From Anaerolineaceae bacterium (lineage in GTDB: Bacteria > Chloroflexota > Anaerolineae > Anaerolineales > Anaerolineaceae), in the NCBI GenBank assembly GCA_003542325.1, contig DPKV01000076.1, positions 1 through 5,379 of the forward strand: a stretch of 5,379 bases of DNA, written 5' to 3'. How positions within the stretch are numbered: the first letter of the stretch is position 1; every line of letters starts with the position of its first letter. Shown here in pieces: positions 4,931 through 5,379 of this stretch. Position numbers and translations under genes: made by a program. The notes under the pieces are model-generated. The model saw nothing but the letters and a program-made list of their open reading frames with translations. It made no database searches and had not been told where the DNA came from.

Positions 4931-4966
4931 TGGCTAAGGAGAAAGGAACATATGGCTAAGGAGAAA
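4931..4966 (+). repeat. 14-base direct repeat across the tuf start
   Basis: TGGCTAAGGAGAAA occurs at 4931-4944 and again at 4953-4966, 22 bases apart. The second copy is the last two bases of the tuf start codon plus codons 2-5 (Ala-Lys-Glu-Lys). The first copy supplies the untranslated Shine-Dalgarno sequence. The match is exact over 14 bases. Confidence 0.9.
4936..4947 (+). promoter_or_regulatory. tuf ribosome binding site
   Basis: AAGGAG (4936-4941) and AAAGGA (4942-4947) lie in tandem before the ATG at 4952. The second is about 4 bases and the first about 10 bases from the start codon. They fix the EF-Tu start unambiguously and predict strong translation. Confidence 0.85.
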
Positions 4967-5379
4967 TTTGATCGCTCGAAGCCGCATATGAATGTGGGGA
5001 CGATGGGTCACATTGACCACGGGAAGACCACATTGACTGCGGCGATCACGAAAGTACAGGCATTAAAGGGCTTTGCGGACTATCGGGCCTTTGATACGAT
5101 TGATAATGCGCCGGAAGAAAAAGAGCGCGGGATCACGATCAACATTGCACATGTTGAATATCAGACCGAGAACCGGCACTATGCGCATGTGGATATGCCG
5201 GGACACCGTGACTACATCAAGAACATGATCACAGGAGCAGCGCAGGTTGATGGTGCGATCCTGGTCGTGGCAGCGCCGGATGGAGCCATGCCGCAGACAC
5301 GAGAGCACGTGCTGTTGGCGCACCAGGTGGAAGTGCCCAGCATCGTGGTGTTCCTGAACAAAGTCGACATGATGGATGA
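4952..5379 (+). CDS. tuf: Translation elongation factor Tu, 3'-truncated by the window edge
   Basis: The frame from the ATG at 4952 runs open to the end of the window: 142 complete codons plus two bases, about a third of a normal EF-Tu of roughly 400 residues. EF-Tu is the cytoplasmic GTPase that delivers aminoacyl-tRNA to the ribosome. The G domain shows the P-loop GHIDHGKT (19-26), switch I with [13 protein letters not shown] (53-65), the G3 region DMPGH (81-85) containing the catalytic histidine at 85, and the G4 motif NKVD (136-139). Differences from the common bacterial consensus are Ile for Val in the P-loop, IA for TS after ITIN, Met82 for Cys, and Arg86 for Ala. All GTPase residues that can be seen are intact. 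It follows the third tRNA by 65 bases with no terminator, so co-transcription with the tRNAs is expected. Domains 2 and 3 lie beyond the window. Confidence 0.98.
   Translation, partial: MAKEKFDRSKPHMNVGTMGHIDHGKTTLTAAITKVQALKGFADYRAFDTIDNAPEEKERGITINIAHVEYQTENRHYAHVDMPGHRDYIKNMITGAAQVDGAILVVAAPDGAMPQTREHVLLAHQVEVPSIVVFLNKVDMMD

Noticed and set aside
5063..5323. A minus-strand open frame of 86 codons.
   Set aside because: It is antisense to conserved EF-Tu coding sequence and has no recognisable motif.

Overview
The window looks like a chromosomal segment of a free-living bacterium with moderate GC. An Anaerolineae-like member of Chloroflexota fits best. That placement rests on the EF-Tu signature ([10 protein letters not shown] in place of the usual DCPGHADYVK, and [10 protein letters not shown] in the switch I region), on a BMP-type binding-protein relative, and on the general style of the proteins. 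It is an inference, because no marker gene is complete here. I see no phage, transposon, CRISPR or toxin-antitoxin signature.

Layout. 1-711 (+) is the C-terminal part of a BMP/PnrA-like substrate-binding protein, cut by the left edge. 736-1380 (-) is a small PglC-type sugar-phosphate transferase, convergent with it across 24 bases. A 74-base divergent gap (1381-1454) holds overlapping promoter-like elements for both directions. It leads into a two-gene operon: an OmpR-family response regulator (1455-2138) and its histidine kinase (2147-3571), 8 bases apart. 3568-4248 (-) is a membrane-anchored GH23/SLT lytic transglycosylase whose stop codon overlaps that of the kinase by 4 bases. The 281-base gap 4249-4529 holds a -10 element for the transglycosylase, a terminator-like hairpin reading on +, and two tandem promoters. 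These promoters face the block tRNA-Thr(TGT), tRNA-Tyr(GTA), tRNA-Thr(GGT), tuf. The tuf gene starts at 4952 and is cut by the right edge at 142 codons.

How it works together. The left and centre carry cell-envelope functions: a binding protein, the first membrane step of glycan assembly, a membrane sensor kinase with its regulator, and a peptidoglycan-cleaving enzyme. Regulation of the flanking envelope genes by the two-component pair is plausible from position only. The right end is translation machinery. It resembles the E. coli thrU-tyrU-glyT-thrT-tufB operon without the glycine tRNA, so EF-Tu is probably co-transcribed with tRNAs that it delivers.

The least ordinary sequence is in the spacers of the tRNA-tuf transcript. 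The two inter-tRNA gaps are largely occupied by large, in-register stem-loops. A third, AT-only inverted repeat lies before tuf. The tuf start region is a perfect 14-base direct repeat. I found no clear new multi-gene system; the protein-coding genes belong to recognisable families.
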